Assembly: GCA_027006175.1 (NCBI GenBank)
Contig: JALTKS010000079.1
Coordinates: forward strand, 62,001 to 126,000
Direction of reading: 5' to 3'
Length of the DNA stretch: 64,000 bases
From: Gammaproteobacteria bacterium
Lineage (GTDB): Bacteria; Pseudomonadota; Gammaproteobacteria; AKS1
The notes below the pieces were generated by a model. It was not told the origin of the DNA. It saw only the letters and a program-made list of their open reading frames with translations, and made no database searches. The position numbers and the translations under genes are program-made. Below are positions 36,321 through 46,532 of this stretch, piece after piece. The stretch's first letter is position 1, and every line of letters begins with the position of its first letter.

Positions 36321-36941
36321 TCAATTCTTTATAAGTCGTTTAGATTCATTGAGATAGTGTTTTCTGGCAAACAATAACTGTAGGCGGGAGCCACCTGATT
36401 GGCGCCACAATACCGCTGAGCGCACTGCGGCAAGCAGCAAACTTCTAATTTTATTGGCATTGTCCGGGTGGGTTAAATGCATCTGTTCACCGTTGATCAT
36501 AATACGTGGTTTAAGCTTACTTAAAGTGTCTGAATAAAGCCCTGCTAAAGACGCAATAACATTACTGTGCAACATCGAAAAATGTTCACTTTGTATTTGT
36601 GCTTTTGAAATACCCGCTGCGATCTCATCGAGAACAGCCGGGTTTTTATTGAGTGTTCGCTCTAGTTGAATAATGGCGATGATATAACGCATCAGTTCGT
36701 TTCTTTCAGTATTGCCGCTTAGCGTGAGCAATTCTTCGGTGTATTTCAAGCCTCGGGACAAGTGATCGCCAGCATTAAAAACATCGCGACAATTATCGGC
36801 ATAGGTAACAAAGATGCTATGTATGCAGGTTGTTAATGCATCGGTATCGACCATGCCCGTTCTGGCAATTTGCTGGGCGCATTGACACGCTTGAACGATA
36901 CCTGCAAAAGCGAGCACACGATCGGAGTAAGATTTAGCCAT
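36321..36941 (-). CDS. hflD: High frequency lysogenisation protein HflD homologue
   Basis: The protein is 206 residues from the ATG at 36941 (MAKSYSDRVLAFAGIVQAC). A longer frame to 37040 exists only because it runs inside mnmA, and it is rejected. It belongs to the HflD/YcfC family of peripheral inner-membrane proteins; in E. coli it affects lambda CII stability, while its native role is unclear. KYTEELLTLSGNTERNELMRY and RIMINGEQMHLTHPDNANKIR are family-typical. The start is one base after the mnmA stop, as in many gammaproteobacteria. Confidence 0.92.
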   Translation of the reverse strand: MAKSYSDRVLAFAGIVQACQCAQQIARTGMVDTDALTTCIHSIFVTYADNCRDVFNAGDHLSRGLKYTEELLTLSGNTERNELMRYIIAIIQLERTLNKNPAVLDEIAAGISKAQIQSEHFSMLHSNVIASLAGLYSDTLSKLKPRIMINGEQMHLTHPDNANKIRSLLLAAVRSAVLWRQSGGSRLQLLFARKHYLNESKRLIKN

Positions 36942-36942
36942 G

Positions 36943-38043
36943 TTAATTATAACCTTGAGTAATGATCGCACCGCCGAGGCACTGTTGGCCATCGTAAAGC
37001 ACAAGAGATTGACCGGGGGTAATAGCACGTTGTGGTTCATTGAATTCTACATGCAAAACACCGTCATTCATTGTTATTTGGCAAGCTTGATCGGGCTGGC
37101 GGTAACGTGTTTTTGCCATGCAATGAAAAGTGCTATTAAGCAGCGCATCCGGAAAGCTATCAGATACCCAGTGAATATCGTCAGCAAGTAATTTCTTTTT
37201 ATAGAGCAGGGGGTGCTCGCCACCTTGCACAACTATGAGCTGGTTAGTGTCCATGTTTTTTTGTGCAACAAACCAGGCTTCGCTGCCCGCATCATTTCGA
37301 CCACCTATACCCAGTCCTTGTCGCTGACCAATGGTGTAATACATGAGTCCGTTATGTTTGCCGATCACCTTGCCGGACTCCGTAATAATGTCACCAGGTT
37401 GGGCGGGCAAAAAGCGTGAAAGAAATTCGCTGAATTTTCTTTCGCCAATAAAACAAATGCCGGTACTGTCTTTTTTGCGACTATTAATAAAATTATTTTC
37501 TTCGGCTATTTTTCTTACCTGATCTTTTTCTATATTGCCAAGTGGGAACAAGGCCTTTGATAGTTGAGTTTGCCCCAGCATGTACAGAAAATAACTTTGG
37601 TCTTTATTATTGTCGCGGCCTTTAATTAATTGATATTCATTATTTTGCAGGCGCGTATCAACGTAGTGACCGGTGGCAATAGCATCCGCACCGAGTGTTT
37701 GTGCATGATCAAGAAAAGCACGAAATTTTATTTCACGATTACACAACACATCCGGGTTGGGTGTTCGTCCGGCTTTGTACTCATTTAAAAAGTGCTCAAA
37801 CACGCGATCCCAATATTCGGCAGAGAAATTTACCGTATGCAAAGGAATGCCGAGTTGGTCGCAGACTGATTGTGCGTCATTTAAATCTTCGGTTGCGGTG
37901 CAATATTCTTCGCTATCATCTTCTTCCCAGTTTTTCATAAACAAACCTTCAACATGGAAGCCTTGTTGAATGAGAAGGTGTGCAGCAACTGATGAATCAA
38001 CGCCACCAGACATGCCAACAATAATGTGTTTTTTATTTATCAT
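36943..38043 (-). CDS. mnmA: tRNA-specific 2-thiouridylase
   Basis: The protein is 366 residues, normal length. It thiolates U34 of tRNA-Lys, -Glu and -Gln using sulfur delivered by the TusBCD-TusE relay. The PP-loop [12 protein letters not shown] is at the N-terminus; the catalytic cysteines are in [12 protein letters not shown] and [10 protein letters not shown]. It overlaps rluE by 4 bases and abuts hflD. Because MnmA normally needs a true TusE, the altered DsrC/TusE-like protein at 24255 is unlikely to be its partner. Confidence 0.97.
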   Translation of the reverse strand: MINKKHIIVGMSGGVDSSVAAHLLIQQGFHVEGLFMKNWEEDDSEEYCTATEDLNDAQSVCDQLGIPLHTVNFSAEYWDRVFEHFLNEYKAGRTPNPDVLCNREIKFRAFLDHAQTLGADAIATGHYVDTRLQNNEYQLIKGRDNNKDQSYFLYMLGQTQLSKALFPLGNIEKDQVRKIAEENNFINSRKKDSTGICFIGERKFSEFLSRFLPAQPGDIITESGKVIGKHNGLMYYTIGQRQGLGIGGRNDAGSEAWFVAQKNMDTNQLIVVQGGEHPLLYKKKLLADDIHWVSDSFPDALLNSTFHCMAKTRYRQPDQACQITMNDGVLHVEFNEPQRAITPGQSLVLYDGQQCLGGAIITQGYN

Positions 38044-38585
38044 GTGGATACATCAACATCGCGCCATTGACCAGGTGCTAAACCATCAAGTTTCCACTTA
38101 CCAACGGAGACACGCACCAGGCGTAAAGTAGGGTAACCAATGGCTGCCGTCATACGGCGTACCTGCCGGTTTTTCCCCTCACTAATGGTAAGCGCTAACC
38201 ATGCCGTCGGAATATTTTTTCTAAAACGAACCGGCGGGTTTCGTGGCCATAAATCAGGCGCATCGATTAAGGCTACTTGTGCGGGGCGTGTTACGCCATC
38301 TTTTAATGCAATTCCTTCACGAAGTTGCTGTAGCGCAGCCTCGTCGGGTTCTCGTTCAACCTGAACCCAATAGGTTTTGGTTTTTTTAAACTTGGGATCT
38401 GCAATTCGCTCTTGAAGCTTGCCATCATCGGTGAGTAATAATAATCCTTCACTGTCACGATCTAGTCGCCCGGCAGGGTAGACATTGGGGACATCAACGT
38501 AATCGGCGAGGGTTGGGTGAACACCTTCACGACTAAACTGGCTAAGCACACCAAAAGGTTTGTTTAATGCGATGAGTCGGCTCAT
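38040..38585 (-). CDS. rluE: 23S rRNA pseudouridine synthase, RluE type
   Basis: The protein is 181 residues of the RsuA/RluE family without an S4 domain, which fits RluE (pseudouridine 2457 in E. coli numbering). The catalytic motif is [18 protein letters not shown], and [23 protein letters not shown] is conserved. It overlaps mnmA downstream and the cupin gene upstream by 4 bases each, so the four genes cupin-rluE-mnmA-hflD form a tight operon. Confidence 0.93.
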   Translation of the reverse strand: MSRLIALNKPFGVLSQFSREGVHPTLADYVDVPNVYPAGRLDRDSEGLLLLTDDGKLQERIADPKFKKTKTYWVQVEREPDEAALQQLREGIALKDGVTRPAQVALIDAPDLWPRNPPVRFRKNIPTAWLALTISEGKNRQVRRMTAAIGYPTLRLVRVSVGKWKLDGLAPGQWRDVDVST

Positions 38586-38971
38586 AGTAATTCCGTGTCA
38601 TCGTCTGAATAGGCGGGGGAACAACAACAAAGCAACACCAGTTCTTTATCACCGTTATTTTCAATGCAATGAGGCGTTCCCGGTTTAATGCAGATTGTGT
38701 CGCCCGTTTGCACCGGGAAGGTTTCATTGGCAAGCGTCATCACACCTGAACCAGCCGTAATATGGTATAGCTCTTCTGTTTTTAAATGCTGGTGTAACTG
38801 CGTTTTACTCCCAACCATGACACGTGCTTCGGCAAGGCTCTGCGCATTAACACCGAATGAGTCGGCATGTTGTTTGGGGTGCATGAGCTCACGAATATTG
38901 GAGCCATCACGGGTAATAAAGGCTTTAATAGAGGAATATGTTGTTTTTAATGACATTCGAGCATCATGCAA
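38582..38971 (-). CDS. Single-domain cupin protein
   Basis: The protein is 129 residues. A cupin barrel is seen in [27 protein letters not shown] (motif 1, metal ligands HQH and E) and [18 protein letters not shown] (motif 2, His). It resembles small mannose-6-phosphate isomerase-like cupins. An unusual CCC run ends the protein ([11 protein letters not shown]). The substrate is unknown. It overlaps rluE by 4 bases and takes the place that icd occupies near cspD in Pseudomonas. Confidence 0.82.
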   Translation of the reverse strand: MHDARMSLKTTYSSIKAFITRDGSNIRELMHPKQHADSFGVNAQSLAEARVMVGSKTQLHQHLKTEELYHITAGSGVMTLANETFPVQTGDTICIKPGTPHCIENNGDKELVLLCCCSPAYSDDDTELL

Positions 38972-39025
38972 GACCAGAAAGCGTTATTATAACGCGCCTT
39001 TGGTCGAGATACCCAAATATTGAGC

Positions 39026-39262
39026 TTAATGGAGCGTGTCAGTTGTCTCCACAGGCGTTTTATTGTCAGGACGTATATGTTGAGCCTGCAAGCCTTTGGG
39101 GCCATCAATAAGCTCAAATTCAACGTGTTGACCGCGTTTCAGGGTCTTAAAGCCATCCATTTCAACGCTTGAAAAGTGTGCAAAGATTTCATGTTCTTCT
39201 TCATCGGCAATAAAACCGTAGCCTTTGCTGTTGTTAAACCACTTGACGGTACCGTGTGCCAT
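39026..39262 (-). CDS. cspD: Cold shock-like protein, CspD type
   Basis: The protein is 78 residues from the ATG at 39262 (MAHGTVKWFNNSKGYGFI), with GAGGGGA just upstream; a longer frame to 39289 lies before that site and is rejected. One OB-fold cold-shock domain has RNP1 KGYGFI and RNP2-like EIFAHFSS, plus a polar C-terminal extension. CspD in E. coli is a stationary-phase inhibitor of replication and binds single-stranded nucleic acid. Its position divergent from clpS is conserved. Confidence 0.9.
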   Translation of the reverse strand: MAHGTVKWFNNSKGYGFIADEEEHEIFAHFSSVEMDGFKTLKRGQHVEFELIDGPKGLQAQHIRPDNKTPVETTDTLH

Positions 39263-39499
39263 ATTTGTCCCCTCATATTGATTAAACAATATTTACCCCC
39301 ACTTAATGAGTCAGTGAGGCTGATAACACCTTTTTAACTAACCTGATTATAATAGTCAACTATTCAAAACTTAGGTAAAAAGTGTGTGTATACAGATACT
39401 TGGTATTATTCTAAAGAGAATCACAGTGTTACATTAATATTCTACTGAAGGTGTTAAGCAGTGGATTTTGAACCATAATTGACGTTAGATAGAGTAAGT

Positions 39500-39823
39500 A
39501 TGAGTAAAGAGATACGACATAATGATGATGACGGCCTGGCGCTGCAAGAGGCCAAACCGAAATTAAAGCAACCACCGCGTTACAAGGTGTTGCTGCTGAA
39601 CGATGATTTCACGCCAATGGAATTTGTGGTGCATATCCTCGAGGACTTTTTTAACATGAATCGAGAAAAGGCAACTCAGATCATGTTGAATGTTCACACC
39701 AAGGGAATGGGTGTATGTGGTGTGTATAGTCGCGATATCGCAGAGACGAAGGTGGAATTAGTTAACGCTTATGCAAAAGAAAATCAGCACCCATTAAAGT
39801 GCGTCATGGAAGAAGACGGTTGA
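39500..39823 (+). CDS. clpS: ATP-dependent Clp protease adaptor ClpS
   Basis: The protein is 107 residues from the ATG at 39500 ([12 protein letters not shown]); a TTG seven codons upstream is possible but less typical. ClpS binds N-degron substrates with Leu, Phe, Tyr or Trp at the N-terminus and hands them to Clp[19 protein letters not shown] forms the substrate pocket, and [19 protein letters not shown] is characteristic. clpA follows after 10 bases. Confidence 0.96.
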   Translation: MSKEIRHNDDDGLALQEAKPKLKQPPRYKVLLLNDDFTPMEFVVHILEDFFNMNREKATQIMLNVHTKGMGVCGVYSRDIAETKVELVNAYAKENQHPLKCVMEEDG

Positions 39824-39833
39824 GGACATTTCT

Positions 39834-42101
39834 ATGTTGAGTAAAGAGCTCGAATTTACGCTAAACCTTGCTTACAAGGAAACGCGTGACAAGAAACACG
39901 AATTTATGACGGTTGAGCATTTATTGCTAGCCTTGTTGGATAACCCTGATGCGGCACTTGTTTTACGTGCATGCGGTGCTGATTTTGCGACACTGCAGTC
40001 TGACTTGATAGACTTTCTTGATGAAACAACGCCTTTAATTCCTGAGCTAGATGAACGCGAAACACAACCGACATTGGGTTTTCAGCGTGTGATGCAACGA
40101 GCGGTGTTTCATGTGCAATCGTCAGGTAAACAGGAAGTCACGGGCGCCAATGTACTGGTTGCTATCTTCAGTGAACCTGATTCCCAGGCTGTTTATTTTT
40201 TGAATAAGTTAGGTATAACGCGTCTGGATATTGTTAATTACTTGTCGCACGGTATTTCTAAAATTGAAGATGAAGCAGACGAAGAATTCAGTGCGGAAAT
40301 TGATGAAGAGGGTGCAGAACCGCAAGCTAAATCACCTTTGGAAAGTTACGCAGTCAATTTAAATGAACAGGCGGCTCAGGGAAAAATTGATCCACTGATT
40401 GGTCGTAATCAGGAAATACAACGCTCAATCCAGATTTTATGTCGCCGCCGTAAAAATAATCCTTTGTTTGTTGGCGAAGCCGGTGTAGGTAAAACGGCGA
40501 TTGCAGAAGGCCTTGCCTTAATGATCGTTGAAGGTGATGTACCCGAAGTATTAAATGAAAGTGTTATCTACTCATTAGATATGGGCGCGTTACTAGCGGG
40601 TACAAAATATCGCGGTGATTTTGAAAAACGCTTAAAAGGTATTCTTAAACAGTTAAAGCAACAACCTCATGCAATACTCTTCATTGATGAAATTCATACT
40701 ATCATTGGTGCCGGTGCTGCATCGGGTGGTGTGATGGATGCCTCAAATTTAATTAAACCAATGCTCGCATCCGGTGAGCTTAAATGCATGGGCTCAACTA
40801 CCTATCAAGAGTACCGTGGTATTTTTGAAAAAGATCGCGCGCTTGCCAGACGCTTCCAGAAGGTTGATGTTAACGAGCCGAGTGTTGATGAAGCCGTACA
40901 AATTCTAATTGGCTTGAAATCACGCTTTGAAGATTTTCATGATGTGAAGTACACCAAACAGTCCATGCGTGCAGCAGCAGAGTTGGCGGAGCGTTACATT
41001 AATGATCGTCACCTTCCGGATAAAGCAATTGATGTTATTGATGAAGCCGGTGCCTATCAACGTTTACAGTCAGCATCCAAACGTAAAAAGACCATTGGTG
41101 TTGGTGACATTGAACGCGTTGTCGCGAGTATTGCACGTATTCCACCGAAGAAAGTTTCATCATCCGATAAAGATATGTTGAAGAAACTTGATCAAGATTT
41201 GAAAATGGTTATCTATGGTCAAGACAAGGCGATTGATAGCTTATCGACAGCCATTAAAATGTCGCGCTCCGGTTTGGGTACAGAAGATCGTCCTATTGGT
41301 GCCTTCTTGTTTGCCGGTCCAACCGGGGTGGGTAAAACAGAAGTGACACGTCAACTTGCCCGTATTATGGGTGTTGAGTTAATTCGCTTTGATATGTCTG
41401 AATATATGGAACGACATACGGTATCGCGTTTGATTGGTGCGCCACCAGGCTATGTTGGTTTTGATCAAGGTGGCTTGCTCACCGAAGCCGTCACGAAACA
41501 ACCGCATGCCGTTTTGTTGTTAGATGAAATAGAAAAAGCCCATCCGGATGTATTTAATTTATTGTTACAAGTGATGGATCACGGATCGTTAACCGATAAC
41601 AACGGTCGTAAAGCGGATTTCCGTAATGTTGTGATTGTGATGACAACGAATGCCGGTGCAGAACACATGAGCCGACCCAGCATTGGTTTTACAGAACAGG
41701 ATCATGATAAAGATAATACCGAAGTGATTAACCGTACTTTCTCTCCTGAGTTTAGAAATCGTCTTGATAGTGTTATTTGGTTTGATGCTTTAGGACGCAG
41801 TACGATTGAGCATGTCGTGAATAAATTTATTTTCGAGTTGGAAGCACAGCTTCAGGACAAACATGTCACGATTGAGCTCGATGATGCGGCACAAACATGG
41901 CTTGCAGAAAACGGTTTTGACAAGAAGATGGGGGCTCGACCAATGAGCCGCTTGATTCAGGACAAGATTAAAAAGCCATTGGCAGAAGAATTGCTCTTTG
42001 GCCGTTTGGTGCATGGTGGACATGTACGCATCACGGCAAACAAAGAGGGGCTACAGCTTGAAATTATGACTGAAGATGAACACGAGGAGCCGGTTCATTA
42101 A
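39834..42101 (+). CDS. clpA: ATP-dependent Clp protease ATP-binding subunit ClpA
   Basis: The protein is 755 residues, normal. An N-domain (~1-145) is followed by two AAA+ modules with Walker [14 protein letters not shown] and [13 protein letters not shown]. The ClpP-docking loop IGF is in [10 protein letters not shown]. It unfolds substrates for ClpP, which is not encoded here. It is coupled to clpS and convergent with infA, only 8 bases apart, without a visible terminator in the gap. Confidence 0.97.
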   Translation: MLSKELEFTLNLAYKETRDKKHEFMTVEHLLLALLDNPDAALVLRACGADFATLQSDLIDFLDETTPLIPELDERETQPTLGFQRVMQRAVFHVQSSGKQEVTGANVLVAIFSEPDSQAVYFLNKLGITRLDIVNYLSHGISKIEDEADEEFSAEIDEEGAEPQAKSPLESYAVNLNEQAAQGKIDPLIGRNQEIQRSIQILCRRRKNNPLFVGEAGVGKTAIAEGLALMIVEGDVPEVLNESVIYSLDMGALLAGTKYRGDFEKRLKGILKQLKQQPHAILFIDEIHTIIGAGAASGGVMDASNLIKPMLASGELKCMGSTTYQEYRGIFEKDRALARRFQKVDVNEPSVDEAVQILIGLKSRFEDFHDVKYTKQSMRAAAELAERYINDRHLPDKAIDVIDEAGAYQRLQSASKRKKTIGVGDIERVVASIARIPPKKVSSSDKDMLKKLDQDLKMVIYGQDKAIDSLSTAIKMSRSGLGTEDRPIGAFLFAGPTGVGKTEVTRQLARIMGVELIRFDMSEYMERHTVSRLIGAPPGYVGFDQGGLLTEAVTKQPHAVLLLDEIEKAHPDVFNLLLQVMDHGSLTDNNGRKADFRNVVIVMTTNAGAEHMSRPSIGFTEQDHDKDNTEVINRTFSPEFRNRLDSVIWFDALGRSTIEHVVNKFIFELEAQLQDKHVTIELDDAAQTWLAENGFDKKMGARPMSRLIQDKIKKPLAEELLFGRLVHGGHVRITANKEGLQLEIMTEDEHEEPVH

Positions 42102-42109
42102 CAAAGTAA

Positions 42110-42328
42110 TTAGCGAGCGCGGTAAGTAATGCGACCTTTGCTTAAATCGTAGGGTGTGAGCGCAACCGTTACGGTGTCGCCGGTAAGAATACGAATGTAG
42201 TGCTTGCGCATTTTACCGGAGATATGAGCCGTTACAACGTGGCCATTTTCCAGTTCTACGCGGAACATAGTATTAGGGAGGGTCTCGATGACCGTTCCTT
42301 CCATTTCAATTGCTTCTTCTTTAGCCAT
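42110..42328 (-). CDS. infA: Translation initiation factor IF-1
   Basis: The protein is 72 residues, a single OB fold, [19 protein letters not shown]...[19 protein letters not shown]. It binds the ribosomal A site with IF-2 and IF-3 during initiation. The clpA/infA convergence is conserved in gammaproteobacteria. It is the last gene on the minus-strand run from 45451. Confidence 0.97.
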   Translation of the reverse strand: MAKEEAIEMEGTVIETLPNTMFRVELENGHVVTAHISGKMRKHYIRILTGDTVTVALTPYDLSKGRITYRAR

Positions 42329-42432
42329 ATATCCCGTTCTATTGCTTAGTTTGATAAGCAGTCTGTTGTTGATAACGGCGCGAATAATGCACTAACTGGG
42401 CGTTAGTTTCAACGTATAAAGCCAAGAATTAG

Positions 42433-42460
42433 ACCAAAACGGCCCCATATGGGGCTGTAT
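42433..42460 (-). terminator. Terminator downstream of the 42482 gene
   Basis: The stem 42439-42446 pairs with 42451-42458 (ACGGCCCC/GGGGCTGT, one G-T pair) around ATAT. On the minus strand it is followed by GTTTTGG, a short T-run. It lies 24 bases beyond the stop codon. Confidence 0.6.
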
Positions 42461-42481
42461 GGCGGATGGGAGAGGCTAAAT

Positions 42482-42718
42482 TTAGAAAGAAGCGACTTTT
42501 CGATAAGAAGATTCGATCCAGGATAGATGTGGATGCAGGGTGTTTTTCTCGATAACAATCTCCATCTCAAGACGTCCAATGATGGCTTCAATATTATCGG
42601 GATCAAGGAAATCTTCACGAAGTTTATCAAAGTGCTCATTATTGAGATGCAGCACATTTGGCTTCATTCCATGTTCCAGTTCAAAGTCTCTCATCATGCG
42701 GTAAATAAAGCTCAACAT
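42482..42718 (-). CDS. Small conserved hypothetical protein
   Basis: The protein is 78 residues (MLSFIYRMMRDFELEHGMKPN), soluble and acidic in its middle, with no cysteines. A strong AAAGGAG site sits before the ATG and a hairpin follows the stop, so it is a real gene. The middle (NNEHFDKLREDF) suggests a helical protein. I recognise the general look from gammaproteobacterial genomes but no function. It sits between bpt and infA on the same strand. Confidence 0.65.
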   Translation of the reverse strand: MLSFIYRMMRDFELEHGMKPNVLHLNNEHFDKLREDFLDPDNIEAIIGRLEMEIVIEKNTLHPHLSWIESSYRKVASF

Positions 42719-42838
42719 AATCGTCTCCTTTTACAGTGCATCGACATTTACTTGGTCGTTATAAGCTATATCGTGCAAAGCGCAGACCACTTTAGTACCA
42801 GAAACGTTAAAAAATGTTAACTCATTGATAAATATAGA

Positions 42839-43558
42839 TTAATAAATTCCACCGGTTCGCCAGTTTCCTTCCTGAAAGATCTCAAACGGACGATACTTGC
42901 TCTTATAGACCATTTTCTGGCACTGTTTTATCCAGTAACCGAGATAAATATATTCAATATTTTCCTGTTTGGCGTGTTCTATTTGCCAAAGGATCGCCAT
43001 GCTACCGAGGCTACGCGCGGATTCAGTCGGATCAAAGAAGGTATAAACTGCGGAAAGGGCATTATTGAGTTTATCGACACTGGCAACTGCCAATAATTTG
43101 TCATGGTGCCGGAATTCAACCAGATAAGCATCAATATAAGGGTTAAGTAGAAATTCACTGTATTTTTCCGGATCCGGATTATCCATGCCGCCGCCTTTAT
43201 GGCGACTTTTCATGTAATGACGATAGAGCTGGAAGTGTTCACTATTATATTCAGCCGCAGCGATCATAATCTCGAGGTCTTGATTGCGTTTCCAGATACG
43301 GCGTTGGCCTCGAGAGGGTTTAAAGTCATCGGCGGCAATTCGGATCGGGATACAGGCATCACACATTGGGCAGCGTGGGCGGTATACATGCGTACCACTA
43401 CGGCGAAAGCCGTATTGAATCAGTTCACTGTAAAGATCGGTATTAATACAAACAGAGGGGTCTGCAAACAAGGTCATGGCTTGTTCTGATGGAAGGTAAC
43501 TACACTCGTGCTCGGGTGTTAAATAAAAATCCAGTGATTCATGATGAAGTGACCCCAT
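42839..43558 (-). CDS. bpt: Aspartate/glutamate leucyltransferase (Bpt)
   Basis: The protein is 239 residues of the arginyl-tRNA-protein transferase fold. It adds Leu to proteins with N-terminal Asp or Glu, creating N-degrons read by ClpS. The N-terminal cysteine group ECSYLP and RPRCPMCDACIPIRI, and the C-terminal GYWIKQCQKMVYKSKYRP, are diagnostic. It starts 2 bases after the aat stop. With aat, clpS and clpA nearby, the window contains the entire substrate-recognition arm of this degradation pathway. Confidence 0.94.
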   Translation of the reverse strand: MGSLHHESLDFYLTPEHECSYLPSEQAMTLFADPSVCINTDLYSELIQYGFRRSGTHVYRPRCPMCDACIPIRIAADDFKPSRGQRRIWKRNQDLEIMIAAAEYNSEHFQLYRHYMKSRHKGGGMDNPDPEKYSEFLLNPYIDAYLVEFRHHDKLLAVASVDKLNNALSAVYTFFDPTESARSLGSMAILWQIEHAKQENIEYIYLGYWIKQCQKMVYKSKYRPFEIFQEGNWRTGGIY

Positions 43559-43560
43559 GA

Positions 43561-44298
43561 CTATAGTGTCTCCAGGGTTAAGACTTGTTTATCAAACACC
43601 GAGGGCTTTGTTTGTTGAACACAATAACGGGACAATTTTTCAGAAAATAACTGACGTGATATTTGTGTTGCCCCAAGACTTTGTAAATGCGCAGAATCAA
43701 CCTGACAGTCGATGATTTTAAAGCCAGCATTGTGTAAGTGCTGAACGAGATGCACAAAGGCAATTTTAGAGGCATCATTCGCACGGGCAAACATGGATTC
43801 ACCAAAAAACACCTTGCCGATGGCGATACCATAAAGCCCCCCGACTAACTCTCCTGATAGCCAGCTTTCAACAGAGTGAGCATGACCCTGGTGATGAAGT
43901 TCGCCATAGGCTTGTTGCATCTCGATTGTAATCCAGGTGCCTTCACCTTCATCTCGTGGTGCGGCGCAGGCATTGATAACGTCGTTAAAGGCTTTGTTTA
44001 AGGTGATTTCATACGGTTTTTTGCGCAAGGTTTTGGCAAGACTTCGAGCGATTTTTATATCATTTGGCAATAACACGGTGCGTGGATCGGGCGACCACCA
44101 CATAATGGGTTGTCCGTCACTATACCAGGGGAAAATGCCGCGTTGATAGGCGTTTAATAAACGTGGCACTGATAAATCACCGCCTAATGCTAATAAACCA
44201 TCAGGCTCGGTTAAGGCATGATCCAGTGGCGGGAATGCGGCAGTTGGATCATCCGGATCCATCCAGAGCAAATCATGTATCGCATTATTGGTGCTCAT
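43561..44298 (-). CDS. aat: Leucyl/phenylalanyl-tRNA--protein transferase
   Basis: The protein is 245 residues from the ATG at 44298. A GTG twelve codons upstream would overlap the preceding gene by 26 bases and is less likely. It adds Leu or Phe from tRNA to N-terminal Lys or Arg. PDGLLALGGDLS, YQRGIFPWYSDGQPIMWWSPDPR and SVESWLSGELVGGLYGIAIG are family hallmarks. It is followed directly by bpt. Confidence 0.95.
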   Translation of the reverse strand: MSTNNAIHDLLWMDPDDPTAAFPPLDHALTEPDGLLALGGDLSVPRLLNAYQRGIFPWYSDGQPIMWWSPDPRTVLLPNDIKIARSLAKTLRKKPYEITLNKAFNDVINACAAPRDEGEGTWITIEMQQAYGELHHQGHAHSVESWLSGELVGGLYGIAIGKVFFGESMFARANDASKIAFVHLVQHLHNAGFKIIDCQVDSAHLQSLGATQISRQLFSEKLSRYCVQQTKPSVFDKQVLTLETL

Positions 44299-44308
44299 AG
44301 CGTGTTGC

Positions 44309-45451
44309 TCATTTCTTGAATGGTGAATGCTCACCTAAAACATCAATATAATCCTGAATGCCTTTTTGTTCGTGTTGCAGGAACTCGGCGATCACTTTAC
44401 TAAATTCAGGGTGTGCTAACCAGTGTGCCGACCAGGTTGTGGTAGGTAAAAAGCCGCGACTTAATTTGTGTTCACCTTGCGCACCGGCTTCAAAGCGTTT
44501 AATACCATGTTCAATACAATATGCAATCAGTTGGTAATAACACAACTCAAAATGCAGACCACTAAAAGTTTGACTGCATCCCCAATGACGACCATACAAA
44601 GTATCGACACCCAGCAGGTTGAAGGTGCCCGCAACATATTCTCCGTTATGCTTTGCCAGCACTAAAATTACCTGGTCTGGCATTGATTGCGCTAAATCCT
44701 CAAAGAATGCCTTCGTTAGCGTTGCATAACCACTTTTTCGTCTAAAGGTAGAAACATAAAATTGGTGGAATACCGCCCAGTGTTGAGAGGTGGTATCTTT
44801 ACCATGGAGCAGTTCTATTTCTAAGTCTGCCGCTAACACATCACGACGTTCTTTACGTATTTGTTTGCGTTTTTTGGACGACAGGGTTGCTAAAAAATCA
44901 TCAAATGAGCTGTAATGGTTATTCTGCCAGTGAAATTGGCAGCCACTGCGGCGTAATAAGCCAGTTTGTTCAAGCTGGTTGGTTTCCGCCTCTGTTGTGA
45001 ACAAGTAATGCAGGGAAGAGACCTGAATTGATTTAGCATAAGCTAATGCGGCTTCGATTAATCCCGTACGTAGTTTCTCGGGGTCGTGTTGCTGATGTGT
45101 CAGTAAACGTGGGCCTGTTGCCGGTGTGTAAGGAACCGCAACAACTAATTTAGGGTAGTATTTTAGTCCCTGTCGCGAATAGGCATCTGCCCATGCCCAG
45201 TCAAACACAAATTCGCCGTATGAATTATCTTTTAAATACATGGGGAGTGCTGCAACGAGTTTTTGGTTTTTGTCGAGCAAGGTAATAAAGCGTGGTTGCC
45301 ACCCCCATGTTTCAAGGCAATCATTTTTCTCTAAGGCAGCTAGAAAAAAATAGCTAACAAAAGGGTTGCCCTTTATATCGAGCTGTTGCCACTGGTCGAT
45401 CGGAATATCAAGAATACTGGATTGAATCTGAACGTTGTAGTGTTGGGTCAT
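44309..45451 (-). CDS. GNAT-fold acyltransferase, DUF482/FemAB-like
   Basis: The protein is 380 residues from the ATG at 45451; a TTG three codons earlier is possible. Landmarks are NPFVSYFFLAALEKNDC, YTPATGPRLLTH, the central RKQIRKERRDVL, and QTFSGLHFELCYYQLIAYCIEHG with FEAGAQGEHKLSRGFLP. This matches the COG3146/DUF482 family, predicted peptidoglycan-type or GNAT acyltransferases of unknown substrate. It ends 10 bases before aat, suggesting cotranscription with the aminoacyl transferases, to which its fold is distantly related. Confidence 0.85.
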   Translation of the reverse strand: MTQHYNVQIQSSILDIPIDQWQQLDIKGNPFVSYFFLAALEKNDCLETWGWQPRFITLLDKNQKLVAALPMYLKDNSYGEFVFDWAWADAYSRQGLKYYPKLVVAVPYTPATGPRLLTHQQHDPEKLRTGLIEAALAYAKSIQVSSLHYLFTTEAETNQLEQTGLLRRSGCQFHWQNNHYSSFDDFLATLSSKKRKQIRKERRDVLAADLEIELLHGKDTTSQHWAVFHQFYVSTFRRKSGYATLTKAFFEDLAQSMPDQVILVLAKHNGEYVAGTFNLLGVDTLYGRHWGCSQTFSGLHFELCYYQLIAYCIEHGIKRFEAGAQGEHKLSRGFLPTTTWSAHWLAHPEFSKVIAEFLQHEQKGIQDYIDVLGEHSPFKK

Positions 45452-45557
45452 TGCGAGCAAGAGCAGGGGGTGCTATTCCATATAATCGTGCAGTTGTTAT
45501 AATGATAACAGAATAAGTGACTTAGATTAACATCACCTTTTATAGGCTAATAGCTGA

Positions 45558-46532
45558 ATGGAATTAATTCGTTTTTACACATTGGTTCTTGTATTGCTAT
45601 TGAGCAATATTTCTATCGCCTCCGCATTACCTCGGTGTCTGCATGTTATGTCTTATCATCAAGGTTATGCATGGAATGATGGTATAGAGAAAGGCGTTGA
45701 ACAAGGACTGGCGGGCAAGTGTGAGTTACGCAAGTTCTATATGGATTCAAAAAGAAATACATCGCCTGATTTTATTCGCGTCAAGGCGCTTGAGGCAAAG
45801 CAACTGATTGAAGAGTTTAAGCCAGATATTGTTATTGCCTCTGATGACAATGCTTCAACCTATCTAGTGAAACCCTATTTTAAAGATGCCAAGTTACCGT
45901 TTATTTTTAACGGTATTAACTGGAATGCTGAGATCTATGGATATCCCTATAAAAATACAACAGGCATGGTTGAAGTCGCACCAACAAAAGAAATGCTCAC
46001 TATCGCTCGCCGTAATGCATCGCATATAAATAAAATTGTATTTATTTCTGATGATGTTGTGACTGAACATAAAGATTTTCGTCATTATAAACGTGTTTAT
46101 GAAAGACAGGGTATTACCGTTGTAGGTGTATTTGTCAAAACCATGGCTGAATGGGAGAAAGCTTTTGTACAGGCGCAGTCTGCTGATTTTATTATTTTAG
46201 GTAATAATGCAGGTATTAATGATTGGCATAAAAAACGCGCGGCTAGTCATGTTGAAAAATACGGTAAGCGTCTATCGATGACAACTTATACATGGATGAT
46301 GCCGTATAGCATGTTAGGTGTCGGTAAAGTTGCTGAAGAACAAGGTGAATGGGCCGCAGAGGCAGCTTTGGCTGTTTTATCGGGAACAAAAATAAACAAT
46401 ATTCCCATTACATTAAATCGTCGCTGGGTTTATTACCAAAATAAGAGATTACTCAAAAAAGCATATATTGATATTGATAAAGTATCTCGCCATAAGGCTA
46501 TTGCTAAAGACTGGCTGAATGTTAGAAATTGA
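45558..46532 (+). CDS. Periplasmic ABC-type substrate-binding protein paired with a kinase
   Basis: The protein is 324 residues with a signal peptide (residues 1-23, ISIASA). A type I periplasmic-binding fold is indicated by CLHVMSYHQGYAWNDGIEKGV, PDIVIASDDNASTYLV, PFIFNGIN and the second lobe INKIVFISDD...GITVVGVFVKT. It resembles the ABC substrate-binding protein family seen with sensor kinases. No permease or ATPase is adjacent. Its 3' end overlaps the kinase gene by 14 bases, so it probably delivers a ligand signal to that kinase. The ligand is unknown. Confidence 0.82.
   Translation: MELIRFYTLVLVLLLSNISIASALPRCLHVMSYHQGYAWNDGIEKGVEQGLAGKCELRKFYMDSKRNTSPDFIRVKALEAKQLIEEFKPDIVIASDDNASTYLVKPYFKDAKLPFIFNGINWNAEIYGYPYKNTTGMVEVAPTKEMLTIARRNASHINKIVFISDDVVTEHKDFRHYKRVYERQGITVVGVFVKTMAEWEKAFVQAQSADFIILGNNAGINDWHKKRAASHVEKYGKRLSMTTYTWMMPYSMLGVGKVAEEQGEWAAEAALAVLSGTKINNIPITLNRRWVYYQNKRLLKKAYIDIDKVSRHKAIAKDWLNVRN

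Noticed and set aside
36942..37040. 33-residue N-terminal extension of HflD
   Set aside because: It lies inside mnmA and precedes the conserved MAKSYSDRVLAF start.
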